64,000 bases of DNA. Source: Pseudomonadota bacterium. GTDB lineage: Bacteria > Bdellovibrionota > UBA1018. This document shows, in pieces, positions 19,804 to 29,170 of this stretch. The position numbers and the translations under genes were made by a program. The stretch lies in the NCBI GenBank assembly GCA_027485695.1, contig JAIXQO010000001.1, forward strand, positions 124,001 to 188,000, read 5' to 3'. Position 1 is the stretch's first letter; each line of letters begins with the position of its first letter. Below the pieces are notes generated by a model. The model was not told the DNA's origin, did not search any database, and saw nothing but the letters and a program-made list of their open reading frames with translations.

Positions 19804-20724
19804 TTAGACGGCCGGACGATACGAACCCAGAGCCGCGACCTTGGCTTTGGTTTCCGGACGAGCTTCGCGTACGCCTTCGACGATCTCGTAGTTCGAGGCG
19901 TCTTTGAAGATTTCGAGCAAGATCTGCTTGTGCAGGTCATGACCGGCGCGATGCATTTTGAATTTGGCCTGAATCGGGATGCCCGCAAGTTTGAAATCGC
20001 CGAGCGAATCGAGGACTTTGTGACGAGCGAACTCGTCTGGGTAACGAAGTCCTTCAGGGTTGAGCACGAGAGCCTCGTTGAGCACGACCGCGTTGTCGAG
20101 CGATCCACCCAAGGCGAGGCCAAGCTTTTTGAGTTTTTCGACGTCTTTGAGGAAACCGAACGTACGGGCCGAGGCAATCTCGGCGAAATCGGTTTTACCT
20201 TCGATGTAATGGAATTGCTGGAAACCGATGAGTGGGTGATCCCAGTCGATCGATCCGAACACTTCGAAATGAGGAGAAGGTTCCGCGACTGCCCACTTCT
20301 CGTCGACTTTGACTTCGACTTTTTTCTTGAGAACGAGGGTCGTGCGAGGAGCGTTTTGTGCGGTCACGCCGGCTTCCAAAATCGCGCGACAGAAAGGAGC
20401 CGAGCTACCGTCCAAGATCGGAAGTTCTGGGCCATTTACTTCGACAAGAAGGTTATCGATGCCGAATCCGTGAAGCGCGGCGAGCAGGTGCTCAGTCGTC
20501 GAGAGCGTTACGCCACCGGAACCCAAGGTCGTTGCCATCTGGGTGTTCACCACGTTGCGGTAGTGGGCTTCGATCGCTGGCGAGTTCGGTAGGTCCTTGC
20601 GGACGAAAACGATTCCGTGGTGAGCCGGTGCGGGCTTGAGCGTAACCGTGGCAGGCTTGCCAAGGTGCACTCCAATCCCCTGAAGGGTCATTTCGCGAGT
20701 TATAGTTTTCTGGACCATCTGCAT
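19804..20724 (-). CDS. lpxC: UDP-3-O-acyl-N-acetylglucosamine deacetylase LpxC
   Basis: Zinc deacetylase for the committed step of lipid A synthesis, 306 residues. Zinc ligands are His79 (STTEHLLAALHG) and the His and Asp of FARHKVLDSLGD. A further conserved His is in MHRAGHDLHKQ. Length and motif spacing match the family. An A/T-rich 236-bp gap separates it from ruvB, and it is transcribed away from that gene with its own terminator. Its presence shows the organism makes lipid A. Confidence 0.97.
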   Translation of the reverse strand: MQMVQKTITREMTLQGIGVHLGKPATVTLKPAPAHHGIVFVRKDLPNSPAIEAHYRNVVNTQMATTLGSGGVTLSTTEHLLAALHGFGIDNLLVEVNGPELPILDGSSAPFCRAILEAGVTAQNAPRTTLVLKKKVEVKVDEKWAVAEPSPHFEVFGSIDWDHPLIGFQQFHYIEGKTDFAEIASARTFGFLKDVEKLKKLGLALGGSLDNAVVLNEALVLNPEGLRYPDEFARHKVLDSLGDFKLAGIPIQAKFKMHRAGHDLHKQILLEIFKDASNYEIVEGVREARPETKAKVAALGSYRPAV

Positions 20725-20960
20725 GGCGGCTCCGATTCTTTGATACTCTCTAAGGCAAGGCCCGTGCCGAGTGTAACCCTAATATATGATTAAATTATTC
20801 GGTTATTATCTAACCAATTACCCGTATTATTTCAAGCAACTAACGCAGTGAATATATATCGTCAAAATCCTTCTCAACTCAAAGAATCGACTCGAATAAT
20901 CAACTGTGTTAAAAACCCCACAGCGGTTTTTGCCCAAAGTGTGTGAGAAAAAATACAGCT

Positions 20961-22004
20961 TTAATTTTGACTAGTTATGTCAATTATTGGGAGCTGCCCG
21001 GGACGCTCCGTCCAGTTGCGCCCTAAATGCTGGTAGGCGAGTCGGGTTGCCATCCGACCTCGAGGGGTTCTTTGGAGGAATCCTTCCTGAAGCAAGAAGG
21101 GTTCATACACGTCTTCGAGCGTATCGCGCTCTTCGCCCAGCGCTGACGAAAGGGTCTCGATTCCGACCGGGCCACCGTCGAATTTATCAATAATGGTGAT
21201 TAAAAACTTACGGTCCATCGGATCCAAACCGCAATCATCCACCTCAAAAAGCGCAAGCGCCTCGCGAGCCGTATCGCGAGTGATCTGGTCCACTGCCTTG
21301 CGAACCTGGGTGAAATCTCGAACACGTTTTAAAAGTCGGTTCGCGATCCGAGGCGTGCCGCGCGAACGGCGCGCGATTTCATTACACCCGGACACATCAA
21401 TCTCGACGCCTAGGATCCGAGCGGACCGACGAACAATTTTCTCCAGCTCCTCAGTTGGATAGAAATCCAAGCGCAACTGCACGCCGAATCGATCTCGAAG
21501 AGGGCTTGAGAGCAGGCCTGTACGTGTCGTCGCACCAACCAGCGTGAACGGTGGCAGGTCGAGGCGGAGCGTACGCGCGGCTGGGCCTTGGCCGATGATG
21601 AGATCAAGTTTGAAATCTTCCATCGCGGAATAGAGCACTTCTTCGATGGTTTTCTGAAGGCGGTGGATCTCGTCGATGAAAAGAACGTCACCCGGCTGAA
21701 GATTCGTGAGAACGGCGGCGAGATCGCCTTTTTTCTCGATGTTTGGGCCGGTGATCGAATGAATCTCCGTTCCCATTTCTTTAGCGACGATGTGAGCGAG
21801 CGTCGTTTTTCCGAGGCCCGGAGGTCCCGCGAGCAAAACATGGTCGAGGGCGTCTTTGCGTTGGCGTGCGGCTTCGATGAAGAGCGAGAGGTTTTCTTTT
21901 ACCTTCTTCTGGCCGACATACTCGTCCAAGACCTGTGGACGTAGCTGCGGTTGTGTTTCGTCTTCGCGAGTTTCCGTTGGGCTCACCGTACGTTCCATCG
22001 TCAT
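20961..22004 (-). CDS. ruvB: Holliday junction branch-migration helicase RuvB
   Basis: AAA+ motor of the RuvABC resolvasome (347 residues), acting as hexameric rings flanking RuvA on Holliday junctions. Walker A is [11 protein letters not shown], Walker [10 protein letters not shown], sensor [18 protein letters not shown]. The C-terminal winged helix contains [13 protein letters not shown]. It lies 4 bp after ruvA on the minus strand, the last of a ruvC-ruvA-ruvB run. Confidence 0.98.
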   Translation of the reverse strand: MTMERTVSPTETREDETQPQLRPQVLDEYVGQKKVKENLSLFIEAARQRKDALDHVLLAGPPGLGKTTLAHIVAKEMGTEIHSITGPNIEKKGDLAAVLTNLQPGDVLFIDEIHRLQKTIEEVLYSAMEDFKLDLIIGQGPAARTLRLDLPPFTLVGATTRTGLLSSPLRDRFGVQLRLDFYPTEELEKIVRRSARILGVEIDVSGCNEIARRSRGTPRIANRLLKRVRDFTQVRKAVDQITRDTAREALALFEVDDCGLDPMDRKFLITIIDKFDGGPVGIETLSSALGEERDTLEDVYEPFLLQEGFLQRTPRGRMATRLAYQHLGRNWTERPGQLPIIDITSQN

Positions 22005-22008
22005 GAGA

Positions 22009-22695
22009 TTACCTCAGTTCCTTGAGCGCGCGTTTGATCCAAACGGACGAAGGCGCATTCTGCAGATCCTCTTCGCTTTCGCGGAAACGTTTCAACACGT
22101 CCGTTACTTGAACCTCGCGGTAACCGAGGCCCACGAGTGCGTCTTTGGCCTCAAGGAATGCGACTTGCGCGATCGAGACCTCGATCTTGCCCGTGGATTT
22201 GCCTTTGACCGATTTTTCTCCGCTGGAGGAGAGCCCCATCCACTCTTGCGGGAGTTTACCGGATTTGATTTTTTTCTGGATCGTATCAGAGAGCTCGAGC
22301 ACCAGGCGCTCGGCGGTTTTTTTGCCGATCCCAGGAATCTTGGTGAGCGAATCCTTGTCTCCGGTCATCACGGAATGAACGAGTGTTTCCGGATCGATCT
22401 GAGTGAGGATTCCAATACCGCCTTTAGGTCCGATTCCATTCACCGAAAGGAGCGTACGAAACAACTCGCGTTCAAATGCGGTCAAAAATCCGTAGAGGTC
22501 AAAGGCGTCTTCGCGGACGTGCGCATGGATATAAAAAGAGATGGTCTGACCATGCATCCAGCCCGCATAGCGATGAGAGTTCGGATGCGAAACGCGATAA
22601 CCGACGATGCCGCCGCCCGGAAACTCGATGTTGACGGTCGATGCGCCGTCTTCGGTCTCAAAAAGCTTGCCGCTGAGATAATGAATCATGGACAA
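22009..22695 (-). CDS. ruvA: Holliday junction DNA-binding protein RuvA
   Basis: A 228-residue RuvA: an N-terminal OB domain (residues 1-65), tandem helix-hairpin-helix motifs ([11 protein letters not shown] and [16 protein letters not shown]) and a C-terminal domain III that contacts RuvB. It is slightly longer than E. coli RuvA because of a charged linker (about residues 140-165). It binds and flattens the junction so RuvB can migrate it and RuvC cleave it. ruvC lies 64 bp upstream. Confidence 0.97.
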   Translation of the reverse strand: MSMIHYLSGKLFETEDGASTVNIEFPGGGIVGYRVSHPNSHRYAGWMHGQTISFYIHAHVREDAFDLYGFLTAFERELFRTLLSVNGIGPKGGIGILTQIDPETLVHSVMTGDKDSLTKIPGIGKKTAERLVLELSDTIQKKIKSGKLPQEWMGLSSSGEKSVKGKSTGKIEVSIAQVAFLEAKDALVGLGYREVQVTDVLKRFRESEEDLQNAPSSVWIKRALKELR

Positions 22696-22759
22696 AATCC
22701 TACCGTAAACGCGGCGGAAATGGCGCTAAAATCGGTGAAACGAACCAAGCAAGCACGCG

Positions 22760-23395
22760 TTAAAGTCGGATGCGTTTTTTGCCTTCGACCTTGTCAGGAG
22801 TGATCCCCAGTTGTTCGGCTAAAGAGCCTTTTTTGGCTGTCCGTTTCGTTTGATCCAGAGTCGTACGAGGGCTTGCACCCGCACCGGCGCGAAAGAGATT
22901 TCCTACGCGCTGCGCATGACAAATCGCGATAGCGAGCGCATCGGAGGCATCTGCGGAATCGAACTTCTGAGGACCCACCATCAGCTCCACCATTCGAGCG
23001 ACTTGTTCTTTTTCCGCTCGTCCGTGTCCAGTGATCGCGGATTTGATTTCCGTTGGCGCGTACTCGACGATCGACAGCCCGTTCACGCTACCGCAAACGA
23101 TGGCCGCTCCGCGCGCTTGCCCGAGTTTCAGCGCCGAAACTGCATTCTTAGCGAAGAACACTTTCTCGATCGCCATGACCTCTGGCCGGTGTTTTTCGAT
23201 CAGATTCGTCAGCCGCATAAACAGGGCGTGCAAGCGGTCTTCGAGTGCTACTTTTTGGGTGGAGTGTGTATCACTGAGTTTCAACGTTCCATGTTCGATC
23301 GCGGTGATGGTGCGACCTTGGACATCGATGATCCCGTAACCCGCCATGCGGCTACCGGGGTCGATTCCCAAAATACGGAGTTTGTTTCCACTCAT
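22760..23395 (-). CDS. ruvC: Holliday junction resolvase RuvC
   Basis: Endonuclease that cuts Holliday junctions symmetrically, 211 residues. The RNase H-like fold shows the acidic quartet: Asp in ILGIDPGS, Glu in AIEKVFF, and Asp residues in SADASDALAIAICHAQ. It has a longer basic C-terminal tail than E. coli RuvC (about 35 extra residues ending KVEGKKRIRL). First gene of the ruvC-ruvA-ruvB group. Confidence 0.97.
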   Translation of the reverse strand: MSGNKLRILGIDPGSRMAGYGIIDVQGRTITAIEHGTLKLSDTHSTQKVALEDRLHALFMRLTNLIEKHRPEVMAIEKVFFAKNAVSALKLGQARGAAIVCGSVNGLSIVEYAPTEIKSAITGHGRAEKEQVARMVELMVGPQKFDSADASDALAIAICHAQRVGNLFRAGAGASPRTTLDQTKRTAKKGSLAEQLGITPDKVEGKKRIRL

Positions 23396-23435
23396 TCCCC
23401 TATTTCATCAAGGAACCTAGCGTTTGGCGAGCGTA

Positions 23436-24584
23436 TTAGGTGAGCGCTCGTTCGTATATTCGAACCATTTTCGAGTGAGGTCCGCAGAAACCTTCGACGA
23501 ATTGCCTGCGATTTTGGTCGTGCTCAGATATCCCGCCGATTTCTCCACGCGCATACCCTCGCGCGGCTGCCCGTCGCTGCGTTTCTAAATCCACGATGAC
23601 GTCGATTCCGAGGGGCTCGAACCGTTTTTTAACCACGAATTGAACCATGCGGTAGCGACTCAAGGAACTCGATCGACCCGGGCCGCGCACATTCCAAAGG
23701 AGTTTCAGCCAACCGGTCGGCCAACATTGTCCGCTGGAATTGCGCTTGAGCGCACCGTTCAGATCCGGAAGCGCGATGGAATAGCCCGCGACCTCGCCCC
23801 GAACTTCCGCGATCAAAAAAATCTCAGGATCAATCGCAAGCTTGAGCCTCTGAAAATCCGCCTTGAAGACAGTCCGGTCCAGAGGCGCTTGACCGATTTC
23901 CCAATCCTCTTGCTCGGAGTAGATGTCATAGATCAAATCGAGTTCTTGGTCGAAATCCCGCATGCGAATCGGACGAAAAGTGACGGCGGAATTTTCTTTG
24001 AGCTTCTCGGATTTCGCGAGCGTTCGGTCCGAAGACTGAGCTCCGGTTTCCCACTCGAACGAATAGAGATCACGAAACTTTTTAAACCCCAGGCGGCTCA
24101 GATAGTTTTCGTAGTAAGTATGCTGATAAGGCATCCCATACGCAGGATCATCTTGGAATCCTTGAATCAATAAACCACGTTCGTGATTCATGCTCGGTGA
24201 GCAAGGTCCTCGAAGCGCTTGCATACCACGGGATCTCGCCCAATCGATGACAGCATTCACGAGAGCTTCGGCGACTTCGAACCGTTCAACACATTCGAAA
24301 AATCCAAAATTCACGATCGCTTCGCGATGCGTGCGATTGGCGGCGTCGTCGATGATACCGACGATCCGACCTAAGACTTTTCCGTTCTCGTAAGCGATGA
24401 GTGGGATTCGGTAAGCCTGGTGGTAAAAAGGGTTCTTCTCCACGCTGAGCGCGTAACGAACCGAAGTCCGCAGCGGGGGAACCCAATGCGGATCATTCGA
24501 ATAGAGATCAAAAGGAAATTGAACGAAATCCTTCCAACCCTCTTGAGTATCGACACGCAAGACTTGAATCGATGCAGACGCCAC
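23436..24584 (-). CDS. GNAT-fold acyltransferase, candidate ceramide synthase
   Basis: A 382-residue protein with a GNAT-like acyl-CoA N-acyltransferase fold. The N-terminal LYSNDPHWVPPLR and HERGLLIQGFQDDPAYGMPY motifs belong to a YghO-like family. The start codon is GTG (24582-24584). It lies just downstream of the SPT-like gene on the same strand, and a strong terminator hairpin fills the gap. From memory, the bacterial ceramide synthase of Caulobacter is described as a GNAT-like acyltransferase encoded near serine palmitoyltransferase. That makes N-acylation of a sphingoid base the leading guess. This is inference from context; the exact family match needs a search. Confidence 0.75.
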   Translation of the reverse strand: MASASIQVLRVDTQEGWKDFVQFPFDLYSNDPHWVPPLRTSVRYALSVEKNPFYHQAYRIPLIAYENGKVLGRIVGIIDDAANRTHREAIVNFGFFECVERFEVAEALVNAVIDWARSRGMQALRGPCSPSMNHERGLLIQGFQDDPAYGMPYQHTYYENYLSRLGFKKFRDLYSFEWETGAQSSDRTLAKSEKLKENSAVTFRPIRMRDFDQELDLIYDIYSEQEDWEIGQAPLDRTVFKADFQRLKLAIDPEIFLIAEVRGEVAGYSIALPDLNGALKRNSSGQCWPTGWLKLLWNVRGPGRSSSLSRYRMVQFVVKKRFEPLGIDVIVDLETQRRAAARGYARGEIGGISEHDQNRRQFVEGFCGPHSKMVRIYERALT

Positions 24585-24593
24585 GAATGAAAA

Positions 24594-24634
24594 CCCCCGA
24601 CTCCCTCAGGATATTCCTGAAACGAGTCGGGGGG
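24594..24634 (-). terminator. Terminator hairpin between SPT-like gene and acyltransferase gene
   Basis: CCCCCGACTC pairs with GAGTCGGGGG, and an inner TCAGGA/TCCTGA stem stacks below. On the minus strand the stem ends in GGGGGTTTTC only about 10 bases before the GTG start. The only purine-rich ribosome-binding candidate for the downstream gene therefore lies inside the hairpin. Confidence 0.8.
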
Positions 24635-24659
24635 CAATCTGGATCCGGACTAAAGGCGT

Positions 24660-25970
24660 TTACGCGTTTCCGACGAGTGCTTGCGTGAATGCAGGAGCGG
24701 CAACCTTGCTCGAGCCGCGCTTGCCGAAATGCTTCTCGGCGATTTTTTCCATCTGTTCGGTGCGCTCTGGATTTCCGAGGATACCGAACGCCTTGCCGAG
24801 TTTCTCAAGGACGGTCAGGACATAGTCCAGGTCGCTATCCGTGTGTGTAGCCATGTAACTCGTGCGAATCAGCGCGCAGCCGTCTGGAACGGCTGGACGC
24901 AGGACTGGCGTGGCGAAAACGCCGTTTTCATAGAGCTTCTGCGTGAACGCGAGCGCCGTGAAATCGTCGCCCAGGAGAAGCGGGATAATCGGCGTTTTGG
25001 AGCCCAGAGTGTAGTAGCCCATGCGGGTGAGCTCATCCGACATCTTGCCAGCGTTCTTACGCAAATTCGCGAGATGCTCCGGCTCTGCTTCGACGATCTT
25101 CATACATTCCAACACGGTCGCCGCTGCAGAAGGTGGCATCGCAGCCGTGAACATGAAGTGTCGGGCCTTGTGCTTGATGTAATGGATGACTTCTTCGGTG
25201 CCAGCGACGTAGCCGCCGATCGAGGCAAAAGATTTCGAGAACGTGCCCATGACGATGTCGGCTTGGCCTTTCATCCCGAAGTGAGCTTCGGTGCCTTCGC
25301 CTTTTTCGCCGAGCACGCCGAGGGCGTGAGCGTCGTCGACGTAGACTCGGCAGTTGTATTTTTTAGCCAAACGAATGACTTCGGGAAGGTTCAGGATGTC
25401 GCCCGACATCGAGAACACGCCGTCCGCGACGATCAGAGCGCCGTCGAATTTAGCGCGCGTCGTGGAGAGCACTCGCTCGAGATCTTCCATGTCGTTGTGG
25501 CGGAATTTCAAGGTTTGGCCGAGAGCGCTGCGCTGACCTTCGATGATCGAAGCGTGGTTCTCCTGGTCGCTGTAAATCACATCATGGCGGCTGACGAGCG
25601 TTGAAAGCGCACCTTGGTTGGACTGGAAACCGGTGGCGAAAACGAGAGCGGATTCCTTGCCGACGAATTTGGCCAGACGTTCTTCGAGTTCTTCGTGAAG
25701 AACGGAGTTACCGTTCAAGAAGCGTGATCCGGTGAAACCGGTACCGAAACGATCGATCGCTTTTTTGGCAGCTTCGATCACACGAGGATCATGGGTCAGT
25801 CCGAGGTAGTTGTTCGAGCCGATCATCACGCGCTTTTTGCCGTGAGTAACGACGGTCCCGCCGTAAGTTTCTTCGATCGGGCGGAAGAAACAATACACGC
25901 CCGCTTCTTGAACTTTTTTGGCGTCTTCAAAGCTGCGGCATTTATCAAAAAGATCTTTGGAATCAGACAT
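24660..25970 (-). CDS. spt: Serine-palmitoyltransferase-like alpha-oxoamine synthase
   Basis: PLP-dependent alpha-oxoamine synthase (436 residues). Lys246 in MGTFSKSFASIGG is the Schiff-base lysine. His139 (ENHASII) stacks on PLP, and DDAHALG holds the pyridine-binding Asp. The N-terminal YCFFRPIEETYGG strongly resembles the YAYFRPI region of bacterial serine palmitoyltransferases, rather than KBL (glycine C-acetyltransferase) or BioF. It would condense serine with a fatty acyl thioester to 3-ketosphinganine. A C-terminal extension of about 40 residues after the catalytic domain is unusual. No bio or tdh genes lie nearby, and the GNAT-fold gene downstream supports a sphingolipid role. KBL/BioF activity is the main alternative. 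Confidence 0.85.
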   Translation of the reverse strand: MSDSKDLFDKCRSFEDAKKVQEAGVYCFFRPIEETYGGTVVTHGKKRVMIGSNNYLGLTHDPRVIEAAKKAIDRFGTGFTGSRFLNGNSVLHEELEERLAKFVGKESALVFATGFQSNQGALSTLVSRHDVIYSDQENHASIIEGQRSALGQTLKFRHNDMEDLERVLSTTRAKFDGALIVADGVFSMSGDILNLPEVIRLAKKYNCRVYVDDAHALGVLGEKGEGTEAHFGMKGQADIVMGTFSKSFASIGGYVAGTEEVIHYIKHKARHFMFTAAMPPSAAATVLECMKIVEAEPEHLANLRKNAGKMSDELTRMGYYTLGSKTPIIPLLLGDDFTALAFTQKLYENGVFATPVLRPAVPDGCALIRTSYMATHTDSDLDYVLTVLEKLGKAFGILGNPERTEQMEKIAEKHFGKRGSSKVAAPAFTQALVGNA

Positions 25971-26226
25971 AGGGACCTCTCTCGGACAGGAACGGTAAGG
26001 CTTGGGAAATGATCTCTTCTCATTATCACCAGCCGGTGACGCGAGACAATGATTTTTCCTATATATTGAGTATATTAGTCAAGTAAATTAAAGAAGATAC
26101 GCGGTATTTTTTTCTAAAGGTCTTATAAATTTTACCGATAAATCCCCTAGAGCGTATTTGTCTTCGCACCGTCAAGGCACTGACGTTGCACCACCAGCTG
26201 ACATATAACGCACTTAGGGTGTCTCA

Positions 26227-26664
26227 ATGATCCCAAAAGTGAGCGCGGCACTCAGCCGCATCCTCAGGCCGATTCGCGCAACACCGCGACCAGACGGCCC
26301 AAAATCCTCCAAGGGGAGTTCCGATTCGCTGGAGAGCGAATCGTATAACCTACCCCCTGACTCACCACAACAAAACACGCCCGAAAAACCAGAAGCTCGC
26401 CCTGAAAAAACTGGCTCGATTGAGGTTCCGCCCGCACTTCGGAAATCCGCACCTCCTCCCGTCGACGCTCAGGAAGCCGAGTCCAAAACTCAGAAGACCA
26501 AACGTGAGATCGGTATCGGATCTCTCCTTCTGAAACTGCGCAATAGTACGACTTCATCGCCGAATTCCAAATCAGCGACGGATGAATACGAGTCAGGGAC
26601 CAAGACCCAAAAAAGCGGGGCGCGCTTACCCAAAGGGTCCATGTACGACCGCAAAGCGTCTTAA
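26227..26664 (+). CDS. Hypothetical disordered Pro/Ser/Lys-rich protein
   Basis: A 145-residue reading frame of low-complexity Pro-, Ser- and Lys-rich sequence with no signal peptide or membrane segment; only the first 20 residues look helical. AGGGTG lies before the ATG. It converges on the HIT gene and the two stop codons share TTAA (26661-26664). No family is recognised. Codon choice resembles that of neighbouring genes, but the low complexity leaves some doubt that it is expressed. Confidence 0.5.
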   Translation: MIPKVSAALSRILRPIRATPRPDGPKSSKGSSDSLESESYNLPPDSPQQNTPEKPEARPEKTGSIEVPPALRKSAPPPVDAQEAESKTQKTKREIGIGSLLLKLRNSTTSSPNSKSATDEYESGTKTQKSGARLPKGSMYDRKAS

Positions 26665-27014
26665 GCGAACGATCCCCGCAACTGCTCTCCGCCCAGGATG
26701 TGAAGATGCAGGTGGAAAACCGTCTGACCACCACCGGCTTCGGTGTTGATCACTGTGCGAAATCCGTTGGGGAGCAAACCCTCTTGTTTCACCACTTGGT
26801 GTGCGAGCGCATAGAGCGAAGAAACCATTTTTTCGCCGATCCCTTGATCGAACGCTTCGGCTACCGAGCGCACATGCGTTTTTGGTAGGACGAGATAATG
26901 TTGAGCGGCTTGAGGCGAGATATCTCGGATCACGATTGCATCACTCGATTCTGCTACGCGAGCGCTCGGAATGACTCCGTCCACAATCTTACAAAAAATA
27001 CAGTCGTTCGCCAT
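26661..27014 (-). CDS. HIT-family nucleotide-binding protein (HinT-like)
   Basis: A 117-residue histidine-triad protein. The family motif appears as FHLHLHILGG, with the catalytic His in the triad. The N-terminal CIFCKIVDGVIPS is typical of HinT, including its Cys pair. The family hydrolyses AMP-linked phosphoramidates; the physiological substrate is unknown. Its start lies 4 bp downstream of the murA stop, so it is the tail of the prfA-prmC-murA run. Confidence 0.92.
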   Translation of the reverse strand: MANDCIFCKIVDGVIPSARVAESSDAIVIRDISPQAAQHYLVLPKTHVRSVAEAFDQGIGEKMVSSLYALAHQVVKQEGLLPNGFRTVINTEAGGGQTVFHLHLHILGGEQLRGSFA

Positions 27015-27018
27015 GGAT

Positions 27019-28278
27019 CTACTCTCCGTCGGAGACTCGCTCGATTTGCGCGCCCAGTGATTTCAATTTTGCTTCCATTTTTTCGTAGCCGCGATCGAGG
27101 TGATAGATCCGGCTGACGGTCGTTTCTCCGCGAGCCACGAGGCCTCCGATCACGAGGCTTGCGCTTGCACGCAAGTCAGTCGCCATGAGAGGCGCGCCGA
27201 CGAGTTCTTTTTTACCGCGCACGAGAACCGTGTTTCCACGAATCGTGAGATCCGCGCCCAGGCGAGACAACTCGGGCACGTGCATGAATCGGTTTTCAAA
27301 AATCGTCTCCGTGATGAGCGACGATCCGTCGGCAACCACGAGCGCCGCCATGAGCTGCGCCTGCATGTCAGTCGGGAATCCCGGGAATGGGAGCGTCTTG
27401 AAATCAATGCCACGCGGACGACCACTCATTTTGATTCCGATCGCGTTTGTTTCACGAGTGATCTCAGCGCCGGCTTCGGACATTTTTTCGAGCACGGAAT
27501 CCAAGAAGATCGGCTGAATACCTCGAACCAGGACCTGACCGCCAGTGGCCATCGTCGCTGCCAAGAACGTTCCCGCCTCAATGCGGTCACCGATGACTTC
27601 GTGATTAGCGCCGTTTAGGCTGGTTTTTCCCTGAATACGGATGATTTCTGTTCCATCGCCCTCGATCTCTGCTCCCATCGATCGAAGCGCATTCGCTAAA
27701 TCAATGATCTCGGGTTCACGTGCGCAGTTCTCGAGAAGTGTTTCACCCTCTGCCAACGTCGCTGCCATCAGCAAGTTTTCGGTCGCGCCGACCGATGGGA
27801 AATCAAATACCACTCGGTTGCCTTTGAGGCGTTTCGCGCGTGCGATCACGTAACCTTCGGTGAGTTCGATGGTCGCGCCCAGTTTCTCCAGTGCCGTGAG
27901 ATGGAAATTGATCGGGCGAGCGCCGATCGCGCAACCACCCGGCAGGCTGACTTTGGCTTCTCCGAATCGCGCAAGGAGTGGTCCCAGAACAAGGACTGAT
28001 GCACGCATTTTGCGAACCAGGTCATACGGCGCTTCTTTGAGCGCTTGGGATGGAACGGTCATCGAGAGTTCGGAGCCACTTCGTTCGACGGTCGCGCCCA
28101 TCTGCTCGAGTAGATGCGCCGTCGTCTTGATGTCTTGAAGATCTGGAATGCGACGGTAAGTGCTTTTTTTCTCGGTCAGAAGACCTGAAAAAAGGATCGG
28201 GAGCGCTGCGTTCTTGGCGCCGCTGACTTCGACGGATCCCGCGAGTTTTGCGCCACCTGTGATCTTGATCTTATCCAT
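27019..28278 (-). CDS. murA: UDP-N-acetylglucosamine 1-carboxyvinyltransferase MurA
   Basis: First committed enzyme of peptidoglycan synthesis, transferring enolpyruvate from PEP to UDP-GlcNAc in the cytoplasm. At 419 residues it is full length. Catalytic Cys116 lies in SLPGGCAIGARP, so the enzyme should be of the fosfomycin-sensitive Cys type. The N-terminal GGAKLAGSVEVSGAKNAALP is characteristic. It overlaps the prmC stop by 8 bp, which implies translational coupling. Confidence 0.98.
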   Translation of the reverse strand: MDKIKITGGAKLAGSVEVSGAKNAALPILFSGLLTEKKSTYRRIPDLQDIKTTAHLLEQMGATVERSGSELSMTVPSQALKEAPYDLVRKMRASVLVLGPLLARFGEAKVSLPGGCAIGARPINFHLTALEKLGATIELTEGYVIARAKRLKGNRVVFDFPSVGATENLLMAATLAEGETLLENCAREPEIIDLANALRSMGAEIEGDGTEIIRIQGKTSLNGANHEVIGDRIEAGTFLAATMATGGQVLVRGIQPIFLDSVLEKMSEAGAEITRETNAIGIKMSGRPRGIDFKTLPFPGFPTDMQAQLMAALVVADGSSLITETIFENRFMHVPELSRLGADLTIRGNTVLVRGKKELVGAPLMATDLRASASLVIGGLVARGETTVSRIYHLDRGYEKMEAKLKSLGAQIERVSDGE

Positions 28279-29170
28279 TCATTCTCCTTTTCACTCGAAG
28301 CACCCGCGGGCGCCCGGTGAGATCTTCTAGTAAGTCGGCCTCGCCCCATTGAGCGCCTAAGCTCTGTAGTTCATCCGCGCGTTCATGCGGAATCTCGAAA
28401 AAAATCCATCCTTCGGGTTTGAGCACTCGAGGACTCTCCTCGAGTAACCGACGGTAGAAAAACAGGGGGTCACCCTCCGGAGCAAGCAGCGCCAGATGAG
28501 GTTCATGATCCCAAACTTGAGCCTGCATCTCAAACCGGTCCTTGAGGTAAGGAGGGTTAGAAATGAGGAAATCACATCGGTCCACGAGAGTTGGGAGTTT
28601 CACCTCGCCGACCATAGACGGCAAAATCTCAAAACGTTTGAGGTCACCCAAGATTTTTTCGGCGTTTTGGCGAGCGATCTTCATCGCCGGTTCGCTGACC
28701 TCCATGCCAGACATCTGGAGGTCTGGAAACATCTTGAGGAGTTCGAGCGAAATACATCCTGTTCCCAGACCAAATTCAAAACCGCGCGTCGGCTGAACTT
28801 GTCCGCGTTTGAGCGTTTGCATGGCTTCGAAAACGAGAATCTCAGTCTCCGGCCTCGGGATCAGCACATCCGGAGAAACTAAATATTCGTGATAGAGAAA
28901 CGTTTGGTAACCAAAAATATAAGCAATTGGCTCACCTTTCACCCTGCGCTCCAGATACTCGCTGAGTTTCTCGGCCGCTTCGCGAGGGAAGGGTTGGAGA
29001 ATCCGAACGTAGAGATCGTTGCGATTGAAACTCCGCCCTCGGCCCGTACCAGCGCGAAACGCGGCAACGACCAGTTGTTCGGATTCGGTCTCGATGAGTT
29101 CAGGATCAATGATCTGCCCCGCTCCTTTGAGCCGCTCTTGGACTGACCTGAGCGCCTCTTCGAACGTCAT
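28271..29170 (-). CDS. prmC: Release factor glutamine methyltransferase PrmC
   Basis: S-adenosylmethionine-dependent methyltransferase (299 residues) that methylates the Gln of the GGQ motif in release factors. Its substrate RF1 is encoded immediately upstream. The NPPY catalytic motif appears as LISNPPYLKD, and the SAM site as GFEFGLGTGCISLELLKMF. The RPETE motif (VLIPRPETEILV) is diagnostic of the family. The start overlaps the prfA stop by 4 bp (ATGA). Confidence 0.97.
   Translation of the reverse strand: MTFEEALRSVQERLKGAGQIIDPELIETESEQLVVAAFRAGTGRGRSFNRNDLYVRILQPFPREAAEKLSEYLERRVKGEPIAYIFGYQTFLYHEYLVSPDVLIPRPETEILVFEAMQTLKRGQVQPTRGFEFGLGTGCISLELLKMFPDLQMSGMEVSEPAMKIARQNAEKILGDLKRFEILPSMVGEVKLPTLVDRCDFLISNPPYLKDRFEMQAQVWDHEPHLALLAPEGDPLFFYRRLLEESPRVLKPEGWIFFEIPHERADELQSLGAQWGEADLLEDLTGRPRVLRVKRRMNG

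Noticed and set aside
21856-22803. A 315-residue plus-strand frame opposite ruvA and parts of ruvB and ruvC
   Set aside because: Antisense shadow of genes with clear RuvA, RuvB and RuvC motifs; no ribosome-binding site and atypical composition.
24681-25604. A 307-residue plus-strand frame opposite the SPT-like gene
   Set aside because: Antisense of a PLP enzyme with intact catalytic residues; low plausibility as a protein.
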